A DNA stretch of 64,000 nt, from the NCBI RefSeq assembly GCF_016907475.1, contig NZ_JAFBCA010000001.1:2356001-2420000 (forward strand). Reading direction: 5' to 3'. Numbering within the stretch: the stretch's first letter is position 1; each line of letters begins with the position of its first letter. Both the position numbers and the translations under genes were made by a program. Source of the DNA: Nocardioides cavernae (GTDB lineage Bacteria; Actinomycetota; Actinomycetes; Propionibacteriales; Nocardioidaceae). Below the pieces are notes generated by a model. It searched no databases, was not told the origin of the DNA, and saw only the letters and a program-made list of their open reading frames with translations. Shown one piece after another: positions 19,019 to 27,228 of the stretch.

Positions 19019-20632
19019 ATGCGCAGAACCGCAGGACTCGCCGCGCTCGCCGTCGCCGCCGCCACCGCGGCGGCGCTGCCGCTGACCACCGCCTCGACCG
19101 CGCAGGGCGCGCCCGCCGTGGTCCGCGCAGACGTCGTGTCCGACGCCCTCGCCGCGCTGCAGCGTCACCCGGGCGCGGCGCGCAGCACCGCCGGCCAGGC
19201 CTTCGTCGCCGGCACCACCCTCGTCGACCCGGACGGCAGCACGCACGTGCGGTTCGACCGCACCCTGGACGGTCTCCGCGTGGTCGGCGGTGACCTCGTC
19301 GTCCACCGTGACGCCTCCGGCGGCTGGGACGGCGTCAGCCAGACGGTGGCCGCGCCGCTGACCGTCGGCACCGACGCCTCGATCGCGAAGTCCGCGGCCA
19401 CGCGGACCGTGCTGGCCCGCAGCGCCCGGACCGCCGCTGTCCGCGGCGACGATCGCGCTGAGGCGCGTGAGCTCGTCGTCGACGCCGCCCGGGCCACGCC
19501 GCGCCTGGCGTGGGAGGTCGTGACCGGCGGCACCCAGGCCGACGGCACCCCCTCGCGCCTGGCGACGTACGTTGACGCACGCACCGGCATGGTGATCCGG
19601 AGCGAGGAGCAGGTCGTCAACGTCGACGGCCAGGGTCAGACGCTCTACAGCGGCACGGTCCCGCTGCAGGTCAGCGGGTCGGGGACGGCGTACACGCTCA
19701 AGGACGCCACGCGCGGCGGCACCTACACGACCGACATGAAGAACGCCGAGGACTCGATCTTCTGCCAGGTCTTCGGTGCCGGGTGCTCGACGGGGACGAC
19801 GTTCACCTCGACGTCGACCACCTTCGGCAACGGCCAGACCAGCAACCGGGCGAGCGCCGGCGCCGACGCGCAGTACGGCTCCGACGTCACCTGGGACTAC
19901 TTCAAGGCGGTGCACGGGCGCAACGGCATCTGGAACGACGGCCGCGGGTCCTACAACCGGGTCCACTACGGCAACGGCTACGTCAACGCGTTCTGGGACG
20001 GCAGCAAGATGACGTACGGCGACGGCGACGGCGTCGACTTCGGGCCGCTGGTCTCGCTCGACGTCGCTGGCCACGAGATGACCCACGGCGTGACCGAGAA
20101 CTCCGCGAACCTGACCTACTCCGGCGAGTCCGGTGGCCTCAACGAGGCGACCTCGGACATCTTCGGCACCCTCGTCGAGTTCCACGCGGCGAACGCCAAC
20201 GACCCGGCGGACTACCTCATCGGCGAGGAGTTCGACCTCAAGGAGCACGTCGGGTTCCGCCGGATGGACCGCCCGTCGTCCGACGGCAGCTCGCTCGACT
20301 GCTGGAGCAGCACCGCCAAAGACGTCGACGTGCACTACTCGTCCGGCATCGGCAACCACTTCTTCTACCTGCTCGCCGAGGGCAGCGGCACGAAGACGAT
20401 CGGCGGCGTGAGCCACAGCTCGACGACCTGCAACGGCTCGTCGGTCACCGGCATCGGCCGGGATGCCGCAGCGTCGATCTGGTACCGCGCGCTGGCGGTC
20501 TACATGACCTCCGGCACCACGTACGCCGGTGCGCGCACCGCGACGCTCGATGCGGCGCGGGACCTGTACGGCGCCGGCTCGGCCCAGCACAACGCTGTGG
20601 CCGCGGCCTGGAGCGCCGTCTCGGTCGGCTGA
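19019..20632 (+). CDS. Secreted thermolysin-family (M4) metalloprotease
   Basis: This 537-residue preproprotease starts with a Sec signal peptide (RR, then a 20-residue Ala/Leu core, cleavage near residue 30). A propeptide runs to about residue 205. The M4 catalytic domain follows. The zinc site HEMTH lies at 352-356, the third ligand E376 is in GGLNEATSD, and the catalytic histidine H439 is in VDVHYSSGIGN. Cysteines at about 249, 256 and 428 could form disulfides outside the cell. Start: ATG with GGAAGG upstream. It is a monocistronic unit and is probably an exported nutrient-scavenging protease. Confidence 0.94.
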   Translation: MRRTAGLAALAVAAATAAALPLTTASTAQGAPAVVRADVVSDALAALQRHPGAARSTAGQAFVAGTTLVDPDGSTHVRFDRTLDGLRVVGGDLVVHRDASGGWDGVSQTVAAPLTVGTDASIAKSAATRTVLARSARTAAVRGDDRAEARELVVDAARATPRLAWEVVTGGTQADGTPSRLATYVDARTGMVIRSEEQVVNVDGQGQTLYSGTVPLQVSGSGTAYTLKDATRGGTYTTDMKNAEDSIFCQVFGAGCSTGTTFTSTSTTFGNGQTSNRASAGADAQYGSDVTWDYFKAVHGRNGIWNDGRGSYNRVHYGNGYVNAFWDGSKMTYGDGDGVDFGPLVSLDVAGHEMTHGVTENSANLTYSGESGGLNEATSDIFGTLVEFHAANANDPADYLIGEEFDLKEHVGFRRMDRPSSDGSSLDCWSSTAKDVDVHYSSGIGNHFFYLLAEGSGTKTIGGVSHSSTTCNGSSVTGIGRDAAASIWYRALAVYMTSGTTYAGARTATLDAARDLYGAGSAQHNAVAAAWSAVSVG

Positions 20633-20666
20633 CCACCCCAGCCGACCCTCATGGGGAGTGGGGGCG

Positions 20667-20963
20667 TCAGACGAGGCGAGCCACGGCCGCCACGACCGAC
20701 GCCCCCACGACCACGACGAGGAACGGCATGCGGAGCAGCAGGGCCACCACGGCGAAGGCGAGGCCCAGCGCGCGCGCGTCGAGCACCAGCTCGGGACCTG
20801 TCGAGAAGACCTGGACAGCGACCAACGCCGACAGCAGCGCGACGGGGATCAGGTCGGCGACCCGCTCGACCGTCGGGTGCGCGAGCACCCGCTCCGGAAG
20901 CGACAGCCCGGCCAGCTTGAGCAGGTAGCAGCCGACACCGGCCAGCAGCACCGCGGTCCACAT
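20667..20963 (-). CDS. azlD: AzlD-family branched-chain amino acid exporter subunit
   Basis: This 98-residue, very hydrophobic protein has three or four predicted helices and the family pattern G-C-Y-L-L-K-L-A-G near the N-terminus. AzlD is the small partner of AzlC in branched-chain amino acid (and analogue) efflux. Its ATG shares one base with the azlC stop (TGATG), so translation is coupled. Confidence 0.88.
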   Translation of the reverse strand: MWTAVLLAGVGCYLLKLAGLSLPERVLAHPTVERVADLIPVALLSALVAVQVFSTGPELVLDARALGLAFAVVALLLRMPFLVVVVGASVVAAVARLV

Positions 20964-21694
20964 CAGTGGTGCCTCCCTGCCACGTCGTCGGGGCCGGGGA
21001 CCTCGGTGGGGTCCTGCCGCTTGCCGAGCACCCCGACGAGCAGGGCCACTCCGCCTGCGGCCAGGACCGGTACGCCGGCTGGGGTCACGGGCACCGCCGC
21101 GAGCGCGACGGCCGCGGCGAGGACGCCGACGAGGATGTTGCGGCGGTCACGGAGCCGGGGCCACAGGAGGGCGAGGAACGCGGCGCCCACGGCGGCGTCG
21201 AGGCCGAACGTGCGGGGGTCGCCGACTGCCTCGCCGGCGACCGCCCCGACGGCGGTCGCGAGGTTCCACAGGACGAAGACCGAGACCCCGGTGGTGAGGA
21301 ATCCCAGGCGGGTTCCCTCGGTGGTGTCGCGAGTCACCCCCATGGCCGTCGACTCGTCGATCAGCACGTGGGCGGCCGCCACGCGTCGCCAGCCGCGCCA
21401 GCGCAGCAGCGGCGCCATCCGCAGGCCGTAGAGGGTGTTGCGGGTGCCGAGGAGCAGCGCCGTCGCCGCGCCCGACACCGGGGCGCCTCCCGCGGCCACG
21501 ACACCGACGAGGGCGAACTGGCTGGCGCCGGTGAACATCAGCAGCGACAGCACGCACGTCTGGGCGATGCTCAGGCCGGAGGCGACCGACACGGCGCCGA
21601 AGCCGAAGCCGTACGCCCCGGTGGCCACGCCGACCGCCAGGCTGTCGCGGACGATCGCCGACCGCTCAGCGGGACTGAGGGCGGCATCGGACAC
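20963..21694 (-). CDS. azlC: AzlC-family branched-chain amino acid exporter
   Basis: The 243-residue membrane protein has the AzlC signatures GVATGAYGFGFGAVSVASGLS near the N-terminus and LLGTRNTLYGLRMAPLLR near residue 80. About seven hydrophobic helices follow. With AzlD it forms a two-component permease that exports branched-chain amino acids. The start is GTG at 21694. A TAGCCT box lies 6 bases before it and no ribosome binding site is visible, so it should be leaderless. No Lrp-type regulator is adjacent; the stand-alone Lrp domain at 56330 is far away. Confidence 0.92.
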   Translation of the reverse strand: MSDAALSPAERSAIVRDSLAVGVATGAYGFGFGAVSVASGLSIAQTCVLSLLMFTGASQFALVGVVAAGGAPVSGAATALLLGTRNTLYGLRMAPLLRWRGWRRVAAAHVLIDESTAMGVTRDTTEGTRLGFLTTGVSVFVLWNLATAVGAVAGEAVGDPRTFGLDAAVGAAFLALLWPRLRDRRNILVGVLAAAVALAAVPVTPAGVPVLAAGGVALLVGVLGKRQDPTEVPGPDDVAGRHH

Positions 21695-21750
21695 GCCCCG
21701 AGGCTAGGTCATCTGCCGGGCCGACTCGGAGCCCGTCCGGGACCCGCAGC

Positions 21751-21975
21751 TCAGTGGCGACGGCGTACGCGGGCGGCGCGGCCCTGCTGCTGGTGGAAGT
21801 CGTGGACGAGCACGAACGCCGCGGCGGCCCCCGCTGCGGCGCCGGCGACCAGCCCCACCCGCAGGTTGAGCGGGAGCTCCGGCACGGCGCCGAACCAGAG
21901 GCCGATGCCGACGCAGACGACGAGCGCGGCGAGGACGAGCACGTACCTGTGCAGAGCGGGAAGCGGACCTAGCAT
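21751..21975 (-). CDS. Small two-helix membrane protein of unknown function
   Basis: The 74-residue product has helices at about 10-30 (YVLVLAALVVCVGIGLWFG) and 38-58 (LRVGLVAGAAAGAAAAFVLV), then a basic His/Gln/Arg tail. I do not recognise the family. The GGGGG before the ATG is a weak binding site. Two GTGAC palindromes lie just upstream (22001-22032). It may be a short envelope protein, or, less likely, a non-coding stretch with chance hydrophobicity. Confidence 0.55.
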   Translation of the reverse strand: MLGPLPALHRYVLVLAALVVCVGIGLWFGAVPELPLNLRVGLVAGAAAGAAAAFVLVHDFHQQQGRAARVRRRH

Positions 21976-22000
21976 CTGGACCCCCGTGGTGGACCGGCGA

Positions 22001-22032
22001 GTGACCGGTCACTCCATGGTGACGGGCGTCAC
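22001..22032. promoter_or_regulatory. Two adjacent GTGAC palindromes
   Basis: GTGACCGGTCAC (22001-22012) is a perfect 12-bp palindrome. GTGAC-GGGC-GTCAC (22019-22032) is a second one, with centres 19 bases apart. They lie between two leftward genes, upstream of the small membrane protein gene. The layout suggests two operator sites for one dimeric regulator. Confidence 0.45.
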
Positions 22033-22093
22033 GCGAAAAGCAAGTGTCGCAGGGGTGAATTACCCCGAACGGGTCACGCCGCGAGGGACGAGG

Positions 22094-22663
22094 TCAGGCG
22101 ATCGCCGTGTGGAGGCGTACCTGCTTGACGGTGGTCTCGCCGGTCCCGTCGAGATCGAGCTCGCGGTGGGCCGTGTCCGGTGCCCAGCCGGCGTCGGTGA
22201 GGAACGTCCGCAGCGCGTCGTCGCCGGCGTTGACCCAGGTGACGGCGCGGGTGAAGCGGTCGGCGGCAAGGGTGTCGACGGCCGCCTGGAGCAGCCGCGA
22301 GCCGTGGCCCTTCGCCCGCTCCGAGGGGTCGAGGGTCACCTCGGCCAGCTCGCCGTCGGCGACCGGGTCGCAGTCGGGGTCGGCGGCAGCCGAGGTCAGG
22401 GCGAAGCCCACCACCCGGTTGCGCTCGAGGGCGACGAGCACCCGGTTGCGCGCGTCGGCCGGGCGCGCGAGCAGCTGGCGCCACTGCTCGGCGACGGCGT
22501 CGACGTCGGTCGGCAGCACCTCGGCCGGAAGGAGGCCGGCGTAGAGCTCCGGCCACGCCCGTACCTGCACGGCGGCGATCGCAGGCGCGTCGTCGGCCCA
22601 GGCGATCCGCACGGACACGTCGGCACTGGGTCCCCCGCCTGCGGGGGAGTGGTCGTGCGACAT
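22094..22663 (-). CDS. GNAT-family N-acetyltransferase
   Basis: The 189-residue protein has the GNAT fold: an N-terminal substrate segment (IAAVQVRAWPELYAGLLP), then LAEVTLDPSERAKGHGSRLLQAAVD, which holds the acetyl-CoA pyrophosphate loop (here R/A-K-G-H-G-S). A C-terminal GW-x-PD segment follows. The acceptor cannot be predicted. It lies 10 bases downstream of the DUF3043 gene on the same strand and is probably co-transcribed with it. Confidence 0.85.
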   Translation of the reverse strand: MSHDHSPAGGGPSADVSVRIAWADDAPAIAAVQVRAWPELYAGLLPAEVLPTDVDAVAEQWRQLLARPADARNRVLVALERNRVVGFALTSAAADPDCDPVADGELAEVTLDPSERAKGHGSRLLQAAVDTLAADRFTRAVTWVNAGDDALRTFLTDAGWAPDTAHRELDLDGTGETTVKQVRLHTAIA

Positions 22664-22673
22664 CAGCGCGGGC

Positions 22674-23255
22674 TCATCGATAGGTCTCGGGGAGCTTCTC
22701 GCCGATCTTGACCTGCGCCTTGGGCAGGCGGAGGAACTTCATCTGCAGCGAGCGCATCGCGGCGTAGAGCGTGGTGCCCTTGGTCGGCTCGTCCGGGAAC
22801 CGGCGGGCGAGCTCGCGCCGGAGCCGGAACCGGAGCATCACGATGTCGAAGACGATCACCAGCAGTGTGGTGAAGAGGACCGTGTTGCCGAGCTGGACCA
22901 TCGTCGAGCTGCCGGAGTAGCCCAGCACCATCGACACGATCAGCAGCGGGACCATCAGCTCGATGAACGAGAAGCGCGAGTCGACGAAGTCGCGGATGAA
23001 GCGGCGTACGGGACCGCGGTCGCGGGCCGGCAGGAACTTCTCGTCGCCGGTCTTCATGGCCTGGCGCATCTTGCGGGACGTGTCGCCACGGGCGGCGCGC
23101 TGGGCGGCGGCCTGCTCCTTGCGCGTGCGGGGCACCTTCGCGCGGGCCCGGGCCGCAGCCTCGGCCTCCTTGCGCGTCGGCGTGGGTCGACCCTTGCCAC
23201 CCGCCTTCAGGTCGGTGGTGGGGGTCTCCGGCTCGGAGTTGGTACGACGAAACAC
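22674..23255 (-). CDS. DUF3043 family membrane protein
   Basis: This is an actinobacterial protein of unknown function. The first ~100 residues are charged and disordered, with GGKGRPTPTRKEAEAAARARAK typical of DUF3043. Two hydrophobic helices (about 120-140 and 145-165) and a basic C-terminal region follow. I take GTG ending at 23255 (VFRRTNSEPE) as the start, because GAAGG lies upstream at good spacing. Another in-frame GTG at 23270 is possible. It is divergent from pspA, with about 195 bases between. Confidence 0.82.
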   Translation of the reverse strand: MFRRTNSEPETPTTDLKAGGKGRPTPTRKEAEAAARARAKVPRTRKEQAAAQRAARGDTSRKMRQAMKTGDEKFLPARDRGPVRRFIRDFVDSRFSFIELMVPLLIVSMVLGYSGSSTMVQLGNTVLFTTLLVIVFDIVMLRFRLRRELARRFPDEPTKGTTLYAAMRSLQMKFLRLPKAQVKIGEKLPETYR

Positions 23256-23449
23256 GCGTGCTGCCTTCACATGGCTACGAGAGGAACGGATGGACGGATC
23301 GGACGGTGGGACCAGCCTATCGCCGCGACCCGCCGGGCGCGGCGTCGCGGGATGCCCTACCTCCGCCTTGGGTTTGGTTCTAGGGTGAGATGGACATCCA
23401 GTCGTCCCAGCCACCACCCCCGCATGACCAAGAGAGGGTCTCCACCCCG

Positions 23450-24250
23450 ATGAGTCTCATGAAGCGCATCAGCCTGATCTTCCGTTCCAAGGCCAACAAG
23501 GCCCTGGACAAGGCGGAGGACCCCCGCGAGACCCTCGACTACAGCTACCAGCGGCAGCTCGAGCTCCTCTCCAAGGTCCGCCGCGGTGTCGCCGACGTGG
23601 CCACCAGCCGCAAGCGCGTCGAGCTCCAGGTCAACCAGCTCGAGCAGCAGGCGGCCAAGCTACAGGGACAGGCCGAGAAGGCCATCGGTGCCGGTCGTGA
23701 GGACCTGGCCCGCGAGGCGCTGACCCGCAAGTCGGGGCTCGCGTCGCAGATCACCGCCCTCAAGGAGCAGCAGGCGACGCTCCAGGGCGAGGAGGAGAAG
23801 CTGGTCCTGGCCCAGCAGCGGCTGCAGGCCAAGGTCGAGGCCTTCCGCACCCGCAAGGAGACCATCAAGGCCACCTACACCGCAGCCGAGGCCCAGACGC
23901 GCATCGGCGAGGCGATGTCGGGAATCGGCGAGGAGATGGGCGACGTCGGCCTCGCCATCCAGCGTGCCGAGGACAAGACCGCCCAGATGCAGGCGCGCGG
24001 CCAGGCCATCGACGAGCTGATCGCCTCCGGCGCCCTCGACGACGCCTCCCAGCTCAACGCCGGCGACGACATCACGCGTGAGCTCGACGCCCTGAGCTCC
24101 GGCTCCGACGTCGAGGCCGAGCTCGCGCGGCTCAAGGCTGCGAGCTCGCCGCAGGCCATCGAGTCCTCCGAGACGGGCGGCGACATCCTCGCCGAGGAGC
24201 CCGAGACCGTGCGCGCCGAGGGCGAGAGCAACGAGGGCGGACGCGCATGA
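23450..24250 (+). CDS. pspA: Phage shock protein A / IM30 family
   Basis: The 266-residue protein is largely coiled coil (about residues 25-200) with the PspA N-terminus MKRISLIFRSKANKALDKAEDPRETLDYSY. PspA-type proteins bind stressed membranes as ESCRT-III-like oligomers. The Ala-rich tail after residue 210 is an actinobacterial addition. The start could be 23450 (MSLMKRI) or the Met three codons later. A TAGGGT box at 23381-23386 is a plausible -10. It overlaps pspAA by 4 bases. Confidence 0.93.
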   Translation: MSLMKRISLIFRSKANKALDKAEDPRETLDYSYQRQLELLSKVRRGVADVATSRKRVELQVNQLEQQAAKLQGQAEKAIGAGREDLAREALTRKSGLASQITALKEQQATLQGEEEKLVLAQQRLQAKVEAFRTRKETIKATYTAAEAQTRIGEAMSGIGEEMGDVGLAIQRAEDKTAQMQARGQAIDELIASGALDDASQLNAGDDITRELDALSSGSDVEAELARLKAASSPQAIESSETGGDILAEEPETVRAEGESNEGGRA

Positions 24251-24525
24251 TCGTTCGCATCCTCGGCGAGGGTCAGTACGACCTCGACGACCACGCGCTC
24301 GACGCCCTCAACGGCCTCGACAACCAGATCGAGCAGGCCGTCGACTCGGGCGACGAGGCGATGTTCCGCACCGCCCTGCACGGCCTGCTGTCCGCCGTCC
24401 GCGCGAGTGGCTCGCACCACCAGCTCGACTCGCTCGACGAGTCCGACCTGATCCTGCCGCCGCCGGACGCGACCATCGACGAGGTCCGTGAGCTCTTGGG
24501 CGACGACGGCCTCATCCCTGGCTGA
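24247..24525 (+). CDS. pspAA: PspA-associated protein PspAA
   Basis: This 92-residue protein (MIVRILGEGQYDLDDHALDALNGLD) matches the small PspAA partner found downstream of pspA in actinobacteria and some other phyla. It ends in LLGDDGLIPG. The ATG overlaps the pspA stop (ATGA). No enzymatic motif is seen. It probably modulates PspA assembly. Confidence 0.88.
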   Translation: MIVRILGEGQYDLDDHALDALNGLDNQIEQAVDSGDEAMFRTALHGLLSAVRASGSHHQLDSLDESDLILPPPDATIDEVRELLGDDGLIPG

Positions 24526-24538
24526 GGCCGCCCGACTC

Positions 24539-25453
24539 GTGGCCACCTCCCGCTTCATCAAGGACTCCGGGCTGACCGCCCGGATGACCCTCACCATGTT
24601 CCTGCTCGGGGCGCTGTTCGTGGGCCTCGTCTCGCTGGTCATCGCGTACGTCAACAGCGCCGGCGGGGCCGTCGCGGTCGCTGCCATCGCGATCGGCATC
24701 GCGTTCTGGCAGTGGTGGAGCTCCGACAAGGTCGCGATGCGGGCGATGCGCGCCCGTGAGGTGAGCCCGGAGGAGGCGCCCGAGCTGCACGGCATGATCG
24801 ACCGGCTCTGCGCGCTCGCCGACATGCCCAAGCCGCGGGTCGGTGTCTCCGACCTGCCCGTGGCCAACGCGTTCGCGACCGGTCGCTCGCCCGACCGTGC
24901 GGTGGTCTGCGTGACGACCGGCATCCTCCAGAGGCTCGATGCCGAGGAGCTCGAGGCGGTCCTGGCCCACGAGCTGAGCCACGTCGCCCACCGCGACGTG
25001 CTGGTGATGACGATCGCGTCGTCGGCCGGCATCGCGGCGGGCCTGCTGATGCGCTTCACGCAGTTCGGCGGCATGGGCCGCTCGCGCGGCAACAACAACA
25101 GCGCCCTGCCGGTCGCCCTGGTGGTGCTGCTCGTCAGCCTGGCCGTGTACGCCGTCAGCTTCGTGATGCTGCGCGTCCTCTCGCGCTACCGCGAGCTCTG
25201 CGCCGATCGGTCGGGGGCCTACCTGACGATGAAGCCGGCCGCGCTCGCCTCGGCCCTGCAGAAGATCAGCGGCGAGTCGGCCGCGGCCACCCCGACGAAG
25301 GACCTGCGCACCGCCAACTCGGCGAGCGCGCTGTGCATCGTCCCCGCGTTCGCAGGTGGCCTGAGCGGCCTGATGGCCACCCACCCACCCCTCCAGCAAC
25401 GGCTCGAGCAGCTCGCCCGGATCCAGGCCGAGCTGAGCCGGCCCAACGGCTGA
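24539..25453 (+). CDS. htpX: HtpX-like M48 membrane metallopeptidase
   Basis: The 304-residue protein has two N-terminal helices (about 22-60), the zinc motif HELSH at about residue 143 (AVLAHELSHVAHRD) and the third-ligand region ELCADRSGA. Two more hydrophobic stretches lie between. HtpX-type proteases degrade damaged membrane proteins. I start it at GTG 24539 (MATSRFIKDSGL), 13 bases after the pspAA stop; the upstream site GAGG is weak. It sits inside the psp operon, which agrees with a role in membrane quality control. Confidence 0.9.
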   Translation: MATSRFIKDSGLTARMTLTMFLLGALFVGLVSLVIAYVNSAGGAVAVAAIAIGIAFWQWWSSDKVAMRAMRAREVSPEEAPELHGMIDRLCALADMPKPRVGVSDLPVANAFATGRSPDRAVVCVTTGILQRLDAEELEAVLAHELSHVAHRDVLVMTIASSAGIAAGLLMRFTQFGGMGRSRGNNNSALPVALVVLLVSLAVYAVSFVMLRVLSRYRELCADRSGAYLTMKPAALASALQKISGESAAATPTKDLRTANSASALCIVPAFAGGLSGLMATHPPLQQRLEQLARIQAELSRPNG

Positions 25454-25463
25454 GGGGACGGCG

Positions 25464-26036
25464 ATGGGACTCTGGGAGGCGATGCGCGCGAGGACGCAGC
25501 CCAAGCGCAACGACCTCGACGCGCTCTTCCACGTGCCGAGCGCGGCGATCACGCTCCAGACCGCGCTGGGTTTCGAGCCCACCGGCACCGGGTCCGTCTG
25601 CTACCGGTCGGCGGCCGGAGCAGCCTTCGCCCAGACCCAGGCCGACGTGCTGGCCCTGATCAGTGACGACGCCGAGGCGCCCGACGTGGAGGTCACCCAG
25701 GACGACTTCGGCTTCACCTGGCTGGTGGTCGCCGGCGACAGCGACGACGTGGCCGGGTTGTGCACCGACCTCCACGCCGTCAACACCACGCTCGAGCTCA
25801 ACGGTTTCGCTTCCGGGCTGCTGTGCTCGATGGTCCCGTTCGCCAACGCGTCGGGTCAGCGCTTCGGGCTCACCTACCTCTACAAGCAGGGCACGTTCTA
25901 CCCGTTCGCGCCCACGGGCGAGCAGACCCGCGACACGCTGCTGGAGCTGTCGGTGCGCGACCTGCTCGGAGCCGAGCTGCCCATGGAGCCGGACCTGCAG
26001 CGGTGGCTGGCGGTCTGGAAGGCCCCGGGGCTGTGA
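25464..26036 (+). CDS. pspAB: PspA-associated protein PspAB
   Basis: The 190-residue protein (MGLWEAMRARTQPKRNDLDALFHVPSAAITLQ) matches the PspAB family found with pspA-pspAA-htpX in actinobacteria. It contains a compact alpha/beta region ending in MEPDLQRWLAVWKAPG and has no recognisable catalytic motif. It starts 10 bases after htpX, and its stop overlaps the GTG of the histidine kinase by 4 bases. Confidence 0.85.
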   Translation: MGLWEAMRARTQPKRNDLDALFHVPSAAITLQTALGFEPTGTGSVCYRSAAGAAFAQTQADVLALISDDAEAPDVEVTQDDFGFTWLVVAGDSDDVAGLCTDLHAVNTTLELNGFASGLLCSMVPFANASGQRFGLTYLYKQGTFYPFAPTGEQTRDTLLELSVRDLLGAELPMEPDLQRWLAVWKAPGL

Positions 26037-27202
26037 AGGACGCGGAGGCACGCGACCGCTCGATCGCGGCGTACGACGTCCTCGACGGGGCGCCGCGCCG
26101 CGAGCTCGACGCCCTCGTGCAGCTCGCCGCCCAGGTCGCGGGCGTTCCCTTCGCCGCCGTCAACCTGCTGAGCTCGCACTCGCAGCACCAGGTCGCGACG
26201 TCCGGCTTCGACGGAGCCGACTCGCCGATCGACCACTCGATGTGCCGGCTGGTCGTGGAGAGCGGCAAGCCGATCATGCTCGAGGACGCCGGTGACGACG
26301 TGCGCTTCGCGCACAACCCGTGGACGACCGGCGAGATCGCCGAGGTGAAGTACTACGGCTCCCACCCGCTCACGACGCCCGCCGGTGTCACCATCGGCAC
26401 GCTCTGCGTCTTCGACGACCGGTCCCACGAGGTGACGCCGCAGGCGGCCCGAGGCCTGGCCCAGCTCGCCGACCGCGTGGTGGACGTCCTCGAGCTCGAG
26501 CTCGCCTCGCGTCGCCTCAGCGAGGCCAACGCCCGGCTCAGCACCTCGAACGAGCGCCTCGCCCAGTTCGCCGGCCAGGTCAGCCACGACCTCAAGAACC
26601 CGCTGACGTCCATCTCGCTGTCGCTCGAGACGCTCGAGCTCGACATCGAGGAGCCCGACCAGCTCGACACCGTGGCCCGGGCGCGCCGCGGCGTGGACCG
26701 GATGACCGACCTGATCAACAACCTCCTGGAGTTCGCGCAGCAGGGGCAGGCCCCGGGGGAGGACGTCGTCGACCTCGCCGTGGAGATGGAGTCGGCGCTC
26801 GACGACCTGGCCGGGCGGGTCCCTCGCGAGCAGGTGGGCGTGGGGGAGCTGCCGCTCGTGCGCGGTGATGCCGGACAGCTGCGGTCGGTGCTGATGAACC
26901 TCGTGGACAACGCGGCGAAGTTCACCGTCGCGGGCGAGCAGCCCGACGTCGAGGTCGACTCGGTGCCGATCGACGGGCACCACCGCGTCGAGGTGCGCGA
27001 CCGGGGCCGCGGGATCCCGGAGGAGAAGCGCGAGCGGGTCTTCGCGCCGCTGGCGCGCCTCGACAAGACCGTCGAGGGCTCGGGCATCGGGCTGGCGACC
27101 TGTCGACGGATCGTCGAGGCCCACGGCGGACAGATGGGGGTCGAGGACCGCGACGGGGGTGGAGCCGTGTTCTGGTTCGAGCTGCCCCGCGCCGACGCCT
27201 GA
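26033..27202 (+). CDS. Soluble GAF-domain sensor histidine kinase
   Basis: This 389-residue kinase has an N-terminal GAF domain (about 25-155), a short coiled coil, a HisKA dimerisation domain with the phospho-acceptor H185 (GQVSHDLKNPLTSI), and a GHKL ATPase domain (NLVDNAAKF, DRGRGIP, GSGIGLATCRRIV). There is no membrane segment, so it senses a cytoplasmic signal. The GTG start overlaps the pspAB stop by 4 bases (GTGA), tying it to the Psp operon. No response-regulator gene is next to it, so it is an orphan kinase. It is convergent with the winged-helix gene at 27229. Confidence 0.9.
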   Translation: MKDAEARDRSIAAYDVLDGAPRRELDALVQLAAQVAGVPFAAVNLLSSHSQHQVATSGFDGADSPIDHSMCRLVVESGKPIMLEDAGDDVRFAHNPWTTGEIAEVKYYGSHPLTTPAGVTIGTLCVFDDRSHEVTPQAARGLAQLADRVVDVLELELASRRLSEANARLSTSNERLAQFAGQVSHDLKNPLTSISLSLETLELDIEEPDQLDTVARARRGVDRMTDLINNLLEFAQQGQAPGEDVVDLAVEMESALDDLAGRVPREQVGVGELPLVRGDAGQLRSVLMNLVDNAAKFTVAGEQPDVEVDSVPIDGHHRVEVRDRGRGIPEEKRERVFAPLARLDKTVEGSGIGLATCRRIVEAHGGQMGVEDRDGGGAVFWFELPRADA

Positions 27203-27228
27203 GCCCCGTCCCGCGCAGGTCAGCCGGG

